Origin: an uncultured Flavobacteriaceae bacterium
GTDB taxonomy: Bacteria > Bacteroidota > Bacteroidia > Flavobacteriales > Flavobacteriaceae
Assembly: GCA_938017825.1 (NCBI GenBank)
Contig: CALIJE010000061.1
Location: forward strand, 1-43,017
DNA: 43,017 bases
Direction: 5' to 3'
In this document: positions 23,518-32,410 of the stretch, in pieces
Layout of the letters: the number at the start of each line of letters is the position of its first letter
How positions within the stretch are numbered: position 1 is the stretch's first letter
The notes under the pieces: generated by a model
Database searches by the model: none
The model's input: only the letters and a program-made list of their open reading frames with translations
Told to the model about the DNA's origin: nothing
Position numbers and translations under genes: made by a program

Positions 23518-24438
23518 ATGTCATTAGAAATTCAATTTTACGTCGTCGATGTTTTTGCCACGGAAAAATATACGGGCAATCAGCTTGCTGTTTTTATTGA
23601 TTTGGAAAAAGTTCTTAGTAACGAACAAATGCTGGCCATTACCCGTGAAATCAACTTTGCCGAGAGTACGTTCGTAAGAAATATAAATAGAGATGAGAGC
23701 GTTGAAGTGCGTATATTCACTACTGAGTACGAAGTGCCCTTTGCAGGCCATCCTACATTGGGAACGGCATATATCATTGCTAAGTACCTAAGTAGTGCGC
23801 CTAGCCCTAAGGTTGTACTGCAGCTCAAAAAGGGAGCTATTCCCGTGCAGATAAACATGCCTGAGAACTTGAAAGATAGTCGCTTTACCATGAGGCAGGC
23901 GCAACCAAATTTTGGGGCTACTTACAATGCCGAATTGGTCGCTAAGGCCCTATACCTTCCGTTGACCGATGTTGATTTGTCAATGCCGATTCAGGAAGTA
24001 GATACTGGGCTGCCTTATTTAATAATTTTCCTGAAAGACCTTAAAAGCATCGGTCGCCTACAATTGAATTCTGAAAAAGTTGAACAGTTTCTAAAAAGGG
24101 AGAAACTATTTAAGACCAATAATGCGCGTGGCCTAACAACATCCTTGTTTTTTGTTTCTAAAGAAACGGTTGATACACAACATCAGTATCACACCCGTAT
24201 GTTTGTTTTGGAAGGTAATGCCATTTGGGAAGATGCCGCTACAGGGAGTGCCAATGGTTGTTTTTTGGCCTATTTATTAAAACACAGGCGAACGGCTGTC
24301 AGCGCAATTGTGGAGCAAGGGTTCGAAATGGGTCGCAAATCTATCCTATATTTAGACGGAGAACTCAAAAATGACGAATATATACTAAATGTTGGTGGTC
24401 AAGTGGCAGCTGTTGCAAAGGGCTCCTGGCTTGTCTGA
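23518..24438 (+). CDS. PhzF-family isomerase/epimerase-like protein
   Basis: 306 residues, full family length. The two-domain fold of the diaminopimelate epimerase superfamily is indicated by the N-terminal FYVVDVFA...YTGNQLAV segment, the general acid/base Glu at position 49 in NFAESTFV, FAGHPTLGTAY (about 76-86) and the EDAATGSANG block near residue 240. The family includes the phenazine enzyme PhzF, but no phenazine genes are present here, so the substrate is unknown. Its ATG directly follows the histidine kinase stop, and the enoyl-CoA hydratase gene follows after 12 nt. Confidence 0.9.
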   Translation: MSLEIQFYVVDVFATEKYTGNQLAVFIDLEKVLSNEQMLAITREINFAESTFVRNINRDESVEVRIFTTEYEVPFAGHPTLGTAYIIAKYLSSAPSPKVVLQLKKGAIPVQINMPENLKDSRFTMRQAQPNFGATYNAELVAKALYLPLTDVDLSMPIQEVDTGLPYLIIFLKDLKSIGRLQLNSEKVEQFLKREKLFKTNNARGLTTSLFFVSKETVDTQHQYHTRMFVLEGNAIWEDAATGSANGCFLAYLLKHRRTAVSAIVEQGFEMGRKSILYLDGELKNDEYILNVGGQVAAVAKGSWLV

Positions 24439-24450
24439 TAAAAAACTATT

Positions 24451-25233
24451 ATGAGCTACAATACTATTTTAATCGATCAAACAGAATATTTAGCAACGGT
24501 TACGATCAATCGCCCAAAAAAATTGAATGCCCTTAATAAGGAAACCATTCAAGAATTGCACAGCGCCTTTAAAGCTTTGGAAGAAGACAAGCAGGTGAAG
24601 GTTATAATATTAACCGGCAATGGGGAAAAAGCTTTTGTAGCTGGCGCGGATATTTCCGAATTCGCTGATTTTTCGGAAAAGGAAGGAGGCAAACTCGCCG
24701 CCAAGGGGCAACTTTTATTGTTTGATTTTGTGGAAAAACTATCTACTCCGGTTATTGCTGCGGTAAATGGTTTTGCTCTGGGAGGGGGTCTTGAACTTGC
24801 CATGGCCTGTCATTTTAGAGTGGCTAGTGACACAGCCCGTATGGGACTGCCCGAAGTTTCTCTGGGAGTTATCCCAGGGTATGGAGGTACACAACGACTA
24901 CCACAATTGGTAGGTAAGGGCAGAGCTATGGAAATGATCCTAACAGCAGGTATGATTGATGCCAAAACAGCCTTAAAATACGGCTTGGTAAACCACGTTG
25001 TTTCGCCTGAAGAGTTACTTCCACTATGTGCAAAGTTGGCTAGCAGGATATCGAATAATTCCCCAGTGGCCATAGGTCATGCAATAAAAGCGGTAAATGC
25101 GGGTTTTAAACATGATAGTAACGGGTATGCAGCCGAAATAAAAGCTTTTGGCAAGTGCTTTGGGACTGCCGATTTCAAAGAAGGCACGAGTGCCTTTTTA
25201 GAAAAAAGAAAGGCAAATTTCCCAGGAACTTAG
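24451..25233 (+). CDS. Enoyl-CoA hydratase/isomerase (crotonase family)
   Basis: 260 residues, family length. The CoA-binding and oxyanion-hole segments are visible: FVAGADISEF (about 61-70) and NGFALGGGLELAMACH (about 106-121). Two catalytic Glu positions fit E115 in GGLELAM and E135 in LPEVSLGVIPGYGGTQRL, the pair needed for hydration of trans-2-enoyl-CoA. It probably works in fatty or branched acid breakdown in the cytoplasm. It is third in the kinase-PhzF-crotonase-secreted protein cluster. Confidence 0.93.
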   Translation: MSYNTILIDQTEYLATVTINRPKKLNALNKETIQELHSAFKALEEDKQVKVIILTGNGEKAFVAGADISEFADFSEKEGGKLAAKGQLLLFDFVEKLSTPVIAAVNGFALGGGLELAMACHFRVASDTARMGLPEVSLGVIPGYGGTQRLPQLVGKGRAMEMILTAGMIDAKTALKYGLVNHVVSPEELLPLCAKLASRISNNSPVAIGHAIKAVNAGFKHDSNGYAAEIKAFGKCFGTADFKEGTSAFLEKRKANFPGT

Positions 25234-25253
25234 CAGGCCCCAAAACCGTACTT

Positions 25254-26831
25254 ATGACACTTCGAAGAAGCCTGGCCCTAGTGTTTTTTCTTGTTGCCTT
25301 TTCGTTAGGAAAAGCACAAGACCTCCCTATTTCCTATACCTTAGGAGAAAAGTTTTCCGATAGGTATAAATATTCAACGGTTCTATCAATAAGTAGTGAT
25401 AATAAAGAACAGAGTGTTCTTGTACGCACCTACTATGGGGGAATGCCGTTGCGTCCCAAAGGCCATTTCATTGAAGTGTATGACTCAGAAATGAACCTGG
25501 TTCGCGATTTTAATTATAAATATGCCGGTAGGCATATGGTCGAAGGTTTTGTTCGTAACCAACAATTGTACCTGCTTGAGTTACTATATAACAACAAGGA
25601 GGAGGCCTATCAATACAAGGTACATCAAAGCCCGATCGATGAATTCCGTTTTACCGAGCGCAGTATTTTATCTATACCTTCCAAAGAAGTCATTAATCCG
25701 TTGGCTGTCAATAAATACAATCGAAGTTTTGATGGTGGTTTTTCAACTGCGACTCACTTTAATGATGATACCACGGCTTTTGCCATAACGGTTCAACACA
25801 GAGAAGGCAAAAAGAGCAAATATCATATGTATGTTTTTGGTACCGATCTTACACAACACCTTAAGTACGATTTTACAGAGGAGACGGAGTTAAAGAACTA
25901 TGCCTTCGAGAATATAGAAGTTTCCAAAGACCTTAAAACGGTCTATTTTATGGGAAAGGCCTTTTTTAAAAAGAAGAGAATCGGTGCAAGGGAACGAAAA
26001 TTTCAATATGAGTTGGTAAGGGTAAATGAAAGTGGTCATGTAAGACAAGAGTTTAGTGATGATGGCAAATATCCTGAATCGCTAAAACCTTTATTGATTG
26101 GGGATGAATTAGTGTCAGTAGGATTTTATTCTGATCGAAAGGATAATCGATACAACGGTCTTATTCATTATAAAATGGATGCCAATAGTTTGGTCATCAA
26201 ATCAAAGAAATACAACGCCTTCTCAAATCAATTTATGATTGATAAGTTTGGTCGCGATGTCGATGCCAAGGTCAAAAACCTAATTTTCAAGGACGTTCAT
26301 ATTACCGCGTCACAGGATATCATTTTTAGTGCGGAAGAATATTTCGTGACCGCCGGGAGCGACATTAGCGATGGGAATACAAGAAAGGTTGATTTGTACC
26401 ATTACAATGATATTGTCTGCGCGAAGTTAGCGGCGAACGGAGATATGATCTGGGCTCGTAACATAAATAAAACAGAGGTAACCAAAGGGGACGAAGCTTA
26501 TGCCTCTTATACGGCTTATGGGAAGGATGATGTGATGTACTTCTTTATCAACTCAGGAGAGCATCCACAGAAGTTGAGTAAGAATAGAATTATGTTCAGG
26601 CAAGGATTTAGCAAAAGCCCCAATATGTTCGTCATTAAAGTTGACGAAAGTGGTAATCTTTCGTACCAAAAGTTGATCGATGACAAAGAAGCACGTTTGC
26701 CGATTATGGTCTCACGGCCTCTAATCGATAAAAAGACCGATCAATTGCTTTTCTATGCCAAGCGAGGTAATAAGAAACAATTGGTTAAAGTAAACGTAAA
26801 AGGAAATTCAAAGACTTCCGATAGCAAGTAA
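25254..26831 (+). CDS. Secreted protein of unknown function
   Basis: 525 residues from ATG at 25254, which begins a clear signal peptide (MTLRRSLALVFFLVAFSLGKA). The longer frame from 25155 would lie inside the crotonase gene. The mature part is rich in beta-strand-like alternation, with repeated short blocks of the type YFMGKAFFKKKR or VKVDESGNLSYQKL at fairly even spacing, suggesting a beta-propeller or similar fold. That is inference. No catalytic motif is recognised. It lies 20 nt after the crotonase stop and is likely co-transcribed. Confidence 0.75.
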   Translation: MTLRRSLALVFFLVAFSLGKAQDLPISYTLGEKFSDRYKYSTVLSISSDNKEQSVLVRTYYGGMPLRPKGHFIEVYDSEMNLVRDFNYKYAGRHMVEGFVRNQQLYLLELLYNNKEEAYQYKVHQSPIDEFRFTERSILSIPSKEVINPLAVNKYNRSFDGGFSTATHFNDDTTAFAITVQHREGKKSKYHMYVFGTDLTQHLKYDFTEETELKNYAFENIEVSKDLKTVYFMGKAFFKKKRIGARERKFQYELVRVNESGHVRQEFSDDGKYPESLKPLLIGDELVSVGFYSDRKDNRYNGLIHYKMDANSLVIKSKKYNAFSNQFMIDKFGRDVDAKVKNLIFKDVHITASQDIIFSAEEYFVTAGSDISDGNTRKVDLYHYNDIVCAKLAANGDMIWARNINKTEVTKGDEAYASYTAYGKDDVMYFFINSGEHPQKLSKNRIMFRQGFSKSPNMFVIKVDESGNLSYQKLIDDKEARLPIMVSRPLIDKKTDQLLFYAKRGNKKQLVKVNVKGNSKTSDSK

Positions 26832-26943
26832 TTCCATTTCAATATTTCTTGGCTGTTATTGCATTTAGTTAAACTTTCAAAAAGTATAGCCATATGTCAA
26901 CTATGCATGGACAAAATCCATAAATTTGGATTAAATCCTAATT

Positions 26944-28017
26944 TTGACATCAAAAGACCATATTAAAGGCCGGGGAGCACAACAAAATGTGCATAATCGT
27001 TTTGTACAAGATGTATATGAAACAAGAGCTGATTTTCTAGAATTCTGTAGGGTAGAAGGAGAGGAGGCCGATAATAATCGCACCCAGTACATTCCCGTTT
27101 TTCCGAAGACCATCATCAACAAAGTAAGTAGTCCCGATATCGGCATGAGCCTTTCCATGAACCCTTATCAGGGGTGCGAGCATGGTTGTATTTATTGTTA
27201 TGCCCGAAATACTCATGAATTTTGGGGGTATAGCGCAGGCTTGGATTTCGAACGACGTATTCTAATTAAAAAAGATGCCCCAAGATTATTGGAGGCAAAA
27301 ATCAAGTATAAAAAATGGAAGGCGAGGACCATTGTACTGTCCGGAAATACCGATTGCTATCAGCCAGCAGAGCGAAAGTTCAAGATAACCAGAGAATGCC
27401 TTAAAGTATTTTTGAAATATAGACATCCTGTTGGGATAATTACCAAAAATGCACTTATTCTGCGCGATTTGGATTTGCTTAGGGAACTTACAAAAGATGA
27501 ATTGGTCGGTGTCAACATTTCGGTAACCTCTTTATCTGAGGAAACAAGGCGGGTACTCGAACCGAGAACCGTTTCCATTAAAAAACGATTGGAAACCATA
27601 CGTATTTTGTCTGAAAACAAGATTCCTGTCAATGCGATGTTGGCGCCGATAATACCTGGAATCAACAGTCATGAGATAATGAACCTAGCCAAAGCCGTTT
27701 CTGAAAATGGCGCTTGTTCGGTTGGCTTTACAGTGGTGCGTTTAAATGGCGCCATAGGTCAGATTTTTACCGATTGGATTCATAAAACCATGCCAGATAA
27801 AGCAAACAAAGTTCTCAATCAGATAGCATCATGCCACGGTGGGCAATTAAACGATAGTCGTTTTGGAATTCGAACAAAAGGTGAAGGAAAAATAGCGACC
27901 CAATTGCACGATTTAATGCGAATGGCCAAACGTACCTATTTCAAGGAGAAAAGCTTCCCAACCTTAAATTCAGAATTACACGAGGCATATAAGACCGGCC
28001 AATTGCGATTGTTTTAG
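26944..28017 (+). CDS. Radical SAM protein, PA0069 family
   Basis: 357 residues. The cluster-binding motif is C78-x3-C82-x2-C85 in YQGCEHGCIYCYAR, followed by VLSGNTDCYQPAE and an EPRTVSIKKRLE segment found in the PA0069/SPL-like group. The early GRGAQQNVHNRF block is also family-typical, so the protein must begin before it. The only acceptable start is TTG at 26944, since an in-frame stop lies at 26932 and no ATG intervenes. Function in this family is not established; a 4Fe-4S cluster and SAM chemistry are expected. The TTG overlaps a TAATTTTG that resembles a -7 box, so the start remains less certain than the gene. Confidence 0.88.
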   Translation: MTSKDHIKGRGAQQNVHNRFVQDVYETRADFLEFCRVEGEEADNNRTQYIPVFPKTIINKVSSPDIGMSLSMNPYQGCEHGCIYCYARNTHEFWGYSAGLDFERRILIKKDAPRLLEAKIKYKKWKARTIVLSGNTDCYQPAERKFKITRECLKVFLKYRHPVGIITKNALILRDLDLLRELTKDELVGVNISVTSLSEETRRVLEPRTVSIKKRLETIRILSENKIPVNAMLAPIIPGINSHEIMNLAKAVSENGACSVGFTVVRLNGAIGQIFTDWIHKTMPDKANKVLNQIASCHGGQLNDSRFGIRTKGEGKIATQLHDLMRMAKRTYFKEKSFPTLNSELHEAYKTGQLRLF

Positions 28018-28136
28018 CGAACGGTGCTGTTCTATGTTAAGAATAGACCCAATTTAAAATGAAGTAGATACCTATGTTAACCTTTTGAACACAATGACAC
28101 TAATGAGGGTAACTATAATTATAAAAACAAAAAATT

Positions 28137-28694
28137 ATGATACATCGATCTTTACTTTTGATAGCACTAGGTTTTACTTTAAGTACATTATCAGCACAGG
28201 AATTTGATTTTGGGGTAAAAGGAGGAATTAACGTGGCCTCAATTGGGGGCGGAACTTATGCTGGCTTGGGAGGCTTGGGTTCAAAAATTGGTTTTCATGT
28301 TGGGGCAGTTGCTGCAATTCCCATTTCCGATAAATTTGCTGCCCAGCCAGAGCTACTCTTTTCTTCCCAAGGCACGAAATGGAATTTTGTTGGGAGCAGT
28401 AACCTAAGGTTAGATTATATAAACCTACCTATTTTGGCCAAGTATAGCATATTAGAGGGGCTGAGTGTCGAAGCAGGACCACAGTTGGGTATATTATTGG
28501 CCAGTAATGTCGACAAAGAAGACTACAAAGGAATCGATGTGGCCTTTGCAATTGGTGCATCCTATAGACTAACCGATGCTATATTTTTTAGTTTGCGCTA
28601 TAATAAAGGACTATCCGATATTAACAATAACGATGCGATTACGGTCAGTAATCAAAACAATGTGCTTCAGATTTCTGCGGGGTACGCTTTTTAA
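28137..28694 (+). CDS. Outer-membrane beta-barrel protein (PorT/OmpA-barrel-like)
   Basis: 185 residues. The signal peptide (1-20) ends LSTLSAQ, and the mature start EFDFGVKGGINVAS is typical of the Bacteroidota outer-membrane beta-barrel family. About eight amphipathic strands alternate with short turns, and the chain ends in an aromatic residue (ISAGYAF), the usual C-terminal signal for barrel insertion. Function is unknown. A hairpin follows the stop. Confidence 0.87.
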   Translation: MIHRSLLLIALGFTLSTLSAQEFDFGVKGGINVASIGGGTYAGLGGLGSKIGFHVGAVAAIPISDKFAAQPELLFSSQGTKWNFVGSSNLRLDYINLPILAKYSILEGLSVEAGPQLGILLASNVDKEDYKGIDVAFAIGASYRLTDAIFFSLRYNKGLSDINNNDAITVSNQNNVLQISAGYAF

Positions 28695-28712
28695 AGAACA
28701 AATTTCAACTAG

Positions 28713-28732
28713 TGCCTGCTTCACGGCAGGCA
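28713..28732 (+). terminator. Hairpin after the beta-barrel gene
   Basis: TGCCTGC (28713-28719) and GCAGGCA (28726-28732) form a 7-bp GC-rich stem about 20 nt after the stop. The tail TAGTTGTTCTATTT is only moderately U-rich. Confidence 0.5.
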
Positions 28733-28798
28733 TAGTTGTTCTATTTATATCATGACGTAATCGTTGTTGAGGGAGCCAAAGTTAGCTCGATCAATAAA

Positions 28799-30223
28799 TT
28801 AGCCTAACTCCCAACCTTTACGGTAACTACCTTTGACCCATTCGTTGGCGAGGTCCCAATTCGTAACTTTCATATTGGCCCCATCCCATAACAATTTACG
28901 TCGACCTGGGTATTGATACGGATCCCAATCCCCAGCTTTTTTACCTTCCTTGAACTCTTTCATCTGAAAAGCTCTGATAGCCAAATTACCCATAAGAACA
29001 GCCTCGGTCAACGGACCGGACTTACTAAAGTCAGAAGATGCCTTTGTACCATTTAGACAGGCATTTACAAAGTTGGCCTTATGGCCATTGGTATCTCCTG
29101 GTATGCGCTCCAAATACGGCTTTGGCGGCGTAATCATATTCATGGTACTCGAAGGTACCAGGCGAGCATTTCTAGAATACACATCGCAAATAAGAATACC
29201 TCGTGTGCCATAAAAAATAGACCCACCACCACCGGCACCCATGGTTTCCCCGTCTTTTAATTCGTCTGGTAAATCGGGCATTATGCCACCATCATACCAG
29301 TTAAGGGCAATATCCCCATGTTCTTCGGTATTGAATTTTAGTCGTACGAGAGAAGACGATGGGCAAGACTGGTTGTAATCGGCTTCCACAAAATCACCAA
29401 CCCAGTTGGTCGTGCAGCTTGCTTCTGCTTCGGTAGGATATCCTAGATCCAAAACGCTAAACGGGGTCTCCATAATATGGCAGCCCATATCACCCAAGGC
29501 TCCGGTTCCAAAATCCCACCAACCTCGCCATTTAAAAGGCAGATAAGCCGCATTGTAATCTCTCTTTGCGGCAGCCCCCAGCCAAAGGTCCCAATCCAAG
29601 CCGTCGGGGACCGCCTGTTTTTCTGACGGTACTGGAATGCCCTGTGGCCATACAGGACGATTCGTCCAACAATCCACACGGTTTACCTTTCCTATAATGC
29701 CCGACTCGATCAATTCGCGAGCCTCTCGACTCCCATCGGCGGATGCTCCTTGGTTTCCCATCTGGCTCACTATACCATTCTGGGCTGCAACCTTTGTCAT
29801 GATTCGGGCTTCGTTGATATTATGCGTTAGAGGTTTCTCTACATAAGCGTGCTTTTTGGCCCGCATAAATGGCAAAGCGATTGAAGCGTGCATATGATCG
29901 GGTGTCGCGACCACAATGGCATCGATATCTTTTACATGCTTGTCATATAATTTTCTGAAATCCTTATATTTTTTAGCGTCAGGAAATTTTCCATAGGTAC
30001 CAGATGCTCTTCTTTCATCAACATCACAAAGCGCAACGAATTTTACCTTACCCGTATCGAAAAGCGCTTGAATATCGCCACCTCCTTGACCCCCTGCACC
30101 AAAGCCTGCCATATAAAGGGTGTCGCTAGGCGGCACATGTTGCTTCCCCATAACAAAGCTGGGAACTATCGAAAAAACCGCTGAGGCCGCTGCAGATTTC
30201 TTTATGAATTTTCTTCTTTTCAT
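28799..30223 (-). CDS. Tat-exported Gfo/Idh/MocA-family oxidoreductase
   Basis: 474 residues. A twin-arginine signal (MKRRKFIKKSAAASAVF) precedes a Rossmann NAD(P)-binding part. GFGAGGQGGGDI (about 41-52) is the nucleotide loop and VEKPLTHN (about 132-139) holds the family EKP motif. The C-terminal alpha/beta domain has GDMGCHIMETPFSVLDLG. Export by Tat fits a protein folded around its cofactor in the cytoplasm. Relatives act on sugars or sugar derivatives, often in polysaccharide-use loci; no other carbohydrate gene lies beside this one, so the substrate is open. Confidence 0.92.
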   Translation of the reverse strand: MKRRKFIKKSAAASAVFSIVPSFVMGKQHVPPSDTLYMAGFGAGGQGGGDIQALFDTGKVKFVALCDVDERRASGTYGKFPDAKKYKDFRKLYDKHVKDIDAIVVATPDHMHASIALPFMRAKKHAYVEKPLTHNINEARIMTKVAAQNGIVSQMGNQGASADGSREARELIESGIIGKVNRVDCWTNRPVWPQGIPVPSEKQAVPDGLDWDLWLGAAAKRDYNAAYLPFKWRGWWDFGTGALGDMGCHIMETPFSVLDLGYPTEAEASCTTNWVGDFVEADYNQSCPSSSLVRLKFNTEEHGDIALNWYDGGIMPDLPDELKDGETMGAGGGGSIFYGTRGILICDVYSRNARLVPSSTMNMITPPKPYLERIPGDTNGHKANFVNACLNGTKASSDFSKSGPLTEAVLMGNLAIRAFQMKEFKEGKKAGDWDPYQYPGRRKLLWDGANMKVTNWDLANEWVKGSYRKGWELG

Positions 30224-30283
30224 CTTAGAGTAGTATTGAAGTTAGCGTCAGGAAGATACGAAAAAAATGAAATGATAATAGAG

Positions 30284-30316
30284 GCAAACGAAGGTTTGCA
30301 AAGCAATAACGTTTGC
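30284..30316 (-). terminator. Competing hairpins after the HD-domain gene
   Basis: GCAAAC (30284-30289) can pair with GTTTGC at 30294-30299 (4-nt loop CTTC on the minus strand) or with GTTTGC at 30311-30316. A T-rich minus-strand run follows about 20 nt later. A terminator of the PlsC-HD pair is likely but not strong. Confidence 0.35.
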
Positions 30317-30326
30317 ATAAAATCAT

Positions 30327-30986
30327 CTAAAGATTTCCGTTCCACTCGTTTTCGAATTGGGCCAGATAATCTAACATGTATTGATGTCTTTGCTTTGCCA
30401 AGATTCTTCCGGTGCTTGTATTCATCTTATCCTTTAGTAGGAGCAATTTTTCATAGAAATGATTGATGGTCGGGGCAGAAGATTTCTTGTATTCCTCTTT
30501 ACTCATGTTGAGTTTAGGAGCTATATTGGGATTATAGAGTTCCCTATTTTTAAAGCCACCAAAATTAAAGGCTCTCGCAATCCCAATGGCCCCGATAGCG
30601 TCTAGTCGATCCGCATCTTGTACTACTTGTAATTCTTTAGAACGAACTTTAGGACCATCTGGTGAAAGACTGTTTTTGAAGGATATATTAGTGATGATGT
30701 TGACAACCTGCTCGATAATTCCCTCATGTACTCCAAGTCTGTTTAGGAAATCAGTGGCTATTTTAGGTCCTACTGTTTCATCGCCATCATAGAACTTGGC
30801 GTCGGCTATATCATGCAGTAAGGCCCCCAAGGCAACGACCAACTCATCAACCGGTTCAGAAGCCGCTATTTTTTTGGCGTTGGTGTACACACGTTGAATG
30901 TGAAACCAATCATGCCCACCTTCTGCTCCCTTTAAGGTTTCCTTTACGAAGGCAATAGTTTCTGATATGATTTCTTCCGAGCTCAT
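30327..30986 (-). CDS. HD-domain hydrolase
   Basis: 219 residues. Metal-binding motifs of an HD phosphohydrolase are H25 in GGHDWFHI, H58-D59 in ALLHDIAD, and a later Asp in QDADRLDAIGAIGIARAF. This matches the YedJ-like group of HD proteins of about 210-220 residues. Substrate unknown, probably a nucleotide or phosphate ester in the cytoplasm. Its ATG overlaps the stop of the PlsC-like gene by 4 nt (ATGA), so the two are coupled. Confidence 0.9.
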   Translation of the reverse strand: MSSEEIISETIAFVKETLKGAEGGHDWFHIQRVYTNAKKIAASEPVDELVVALGALLHDIADAKFYDGDETVGPKIATDFLNRLGVHEGIIEQVVNIITNISFKNSLSPDGPKVRSKELQVVQDADRLDAIGAIGIARAFNFGGFKNRELYNPNIAPKLNMSKEEYKKSSAPTINHFYEKLLLLKDKMNTSTGRILAKQRHQYMLDYLAQFENEWNGNL

Positions 30987-31720
30987 TCTTTAAATTGTGT
31001 GATACCCGAAACTACTGCTTTTTCAGTTGCTTCCAGGGCTTCTTCTAAATTTACATTGGTAGCAATTGGCTCGTGCACCTCAAAAGTCAAGTGATTTCCC
31101 AAACCGTACGGAAACTTGCCATAGCGAAGCATTTTCCAGGAATTATTGATGCTTATGGGAACCAATAAGGCCGATGGTGCACGTTTGATCAGAACTTGTA
31201 GCCCTTTGGTTTTAAAAGGTTTTGGGTGACCATTTCTGCTTCGGGTGCCTTCGGGAAAGATAACCGCACTTCGATTATGCTTCTCGATATATTTTCCGAG
31301 TTTTCCTATTTCAATGATCGACTGTTTGCTGTCTTTCCTATCAATTAGAACAGAACCCCCATGCCGTAAATTGTATGAAACACTGGGAATACCTTTTCCA
31401 AGCTCCATTTTGCTAACGAATTTTGGGTGATGCCTGCGCATAAACCAGATAATGGGAGAAATATCGTGTAGGCTTTGGTGATTGGGTACAATGATCAAAG
31501 GCTTGTCAGCCGGAATTTGATGTTCGTTTTTAAAGGAATACCTGGTGCCAAGGATATGCGTGCAGCGCAATAAACAAAGATTCATTACGGCCACACATCT
31601 TTTATGTGCTTCATAACCAAAGAGATTAAAGGTCAACCACTGCAAAGGATGAAAAACCAAAAGGGTAAGTCCAAAGAATAGCAGGTAAATTACGCTTAAA
31701 GGATAGGCCAGCAGTTTCAT
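30983..31720 (-). CDS. plsC: 1-acyl-sn-glycerol-3-phosphate acyltransferase
   Basis: 245 residues. An N-terminal hydrophobic region (about 5-30) anchors it to the membrane. The acyltransferase motifs are N80-H81-x4-D86 (NHQSLHD), a middle KxELGKGIP block and FPEGTRSRNG (about 156-165). It adds the second acyl chain to lysophosphatidic acid in phospholipid synthesis. Downstream it overlaps the HD gene by 4 nt; upstream a terminator separates it from the bacilliredoxin gene. Confidence 0.92.
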   Translation of the reverse strand: MKLLAYPLSVIYLLFFGLTLLVFHPLQWLTFNLFGYEAHKRCVAVMNLCLLRCTHILGTRYSFKNEHQIPADKPLIIVPNHQSLHDISPIIWFMRRHHPKFVSKMELGKGIPSVSYNLRHGGSVLIDRKDSKQSIIEIGKLGKYIEKHNRSAVIFPEGTRSRNGHPKPFKTKGLQVLIKRAPSALLVPISINNSWKMLRYGKFPYGLGNHLTFEVHEPIATNVNLEEALEATEKAVVSGITQFKE

Positions 31721-31731
31721 ATCGCAAAAAT

Positions 31732-31758
31732 AAAAAACCGCCCTATTTAGAGCGGTTT
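31732..31758 (-). terminator. Intrinsic terminator of the bacilliredoxin gene
   Basis: AAACCGC (31735-31741) and GCGGTTT (31752-31758) form a GC-rich stem with internal pairs. On the minus strand six U follow (31737-31732). It lies between the bacilliredoxin stop (31793) and the plsC start (31720). Confidence 0.75.
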
Positions 31759-31792
31759 CTTAAAAACTATTTTTTGAATTCTTTTACGAAGG

Positions 31793-32206
31793 TTACGAAC
31801 AGAACTCGTCGTACGCACCAACCAGATTTTCGGCAATCATTTCTGCCGGTCTTCCTTCAATATGATGCCTTTCGATCATATGAACCAATTCCCCGTTTTT
31901 AAATAAGGCCATACTAGGTGATGAAGGAGGGAAAGGAATCATCATATTTCTAGCAGCATCTACGGCTTCGGTGTCGACACCTGCGAAAACTGTAACCGCA
32001 TGGTCGGGTTTTTTAGCGTGTTGCAAACTCATTTTTGCAGCTGGTCGCGCATTGGCCGCAGCACATCCGCAAACGGAATTTACCACAACCAGCGTGGTAC
32101 CTTCCTGTTTGATCGCTTTTTCGACCGCATCGGCAGTGTATAATTCTTCAAACCCGGCGTTTGCCAAGTCGTCTCTCATAGGTTTTACTAATTCTTCGGG
32201 ATACAT
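31793..32206 (-). CDS. Bacilliredoxin (BrxA/BrxB, YphP/YqiW family)
   Basis: 137 residues from ATG at 32206, the normal family length and start (MYPEELVKPMRDDL). A longer frame to 32305 is rejected because a -7-like box lies inside it. The redox motif is C46-G-C48 in NSVCGCAAANARPA. The family removes bacillithiol from mixed disulfides on proteins, or has a related thiol role, in the cytoplasm. The conserved FPPSSPSMALFKNGELVHMIERHHIEGR C-terminal block is present. It is a single-gene unit bounded by a terminator. Confidence 0.92.
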   Translation of the reverse strand: MYPEELVKPMRDDLANAGFEELYTADAVEKAIKQEGTTLVVVNSVCGCAAANARPAAKMSLQHAKKPDHAVTVFAGVDTEAVDAARNMMIPFPPSSPSMALFKNGELVHMIERHHIEGRPAEMIAENLVGAYDEFCS

Positions 32207-32235
32207 AACTATTTTTATTTTGAATAATTCAACTG

Positions 32236-32243
32236 TAAAGATA
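32236..32243 (-). promoter_or_regulatory. -7-like box of the bacilliredoxin gene
   Basis: TATCTTTA on the minus strand differs from TAnnTTTG only at the last position and lies 29 nt before the ATG at 32206. Confidence 0.4.
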
Positions 32244-32385
32244 CCAAATTGTGCGGTCTTTTTGTTTGGACGACAAATGGTAGCCCTGAAGATCGTAACT
32301 TTCATAGGTGTTCATAGTCTAATGATTGCATGTTCGCACATGTTTTTGCCTAATCATCAAGGGTTTTAGGTTTGCCCTAAAAACC

Positions 32386-32393
32386 TATCTTTG
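32386..32393 (+). promoter_or_regulatory. Bacteroidota -7 box of the TerB/DnaJ gene
   Basis: TATCTTTG fits TAnnTTTG exactly, 17 nt before the ATG at 32411. The -33 box is not clear. Confidence 0.45.
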
Positions 32394-32410
32394 AAAAAAT
32401 CGAGAATACA

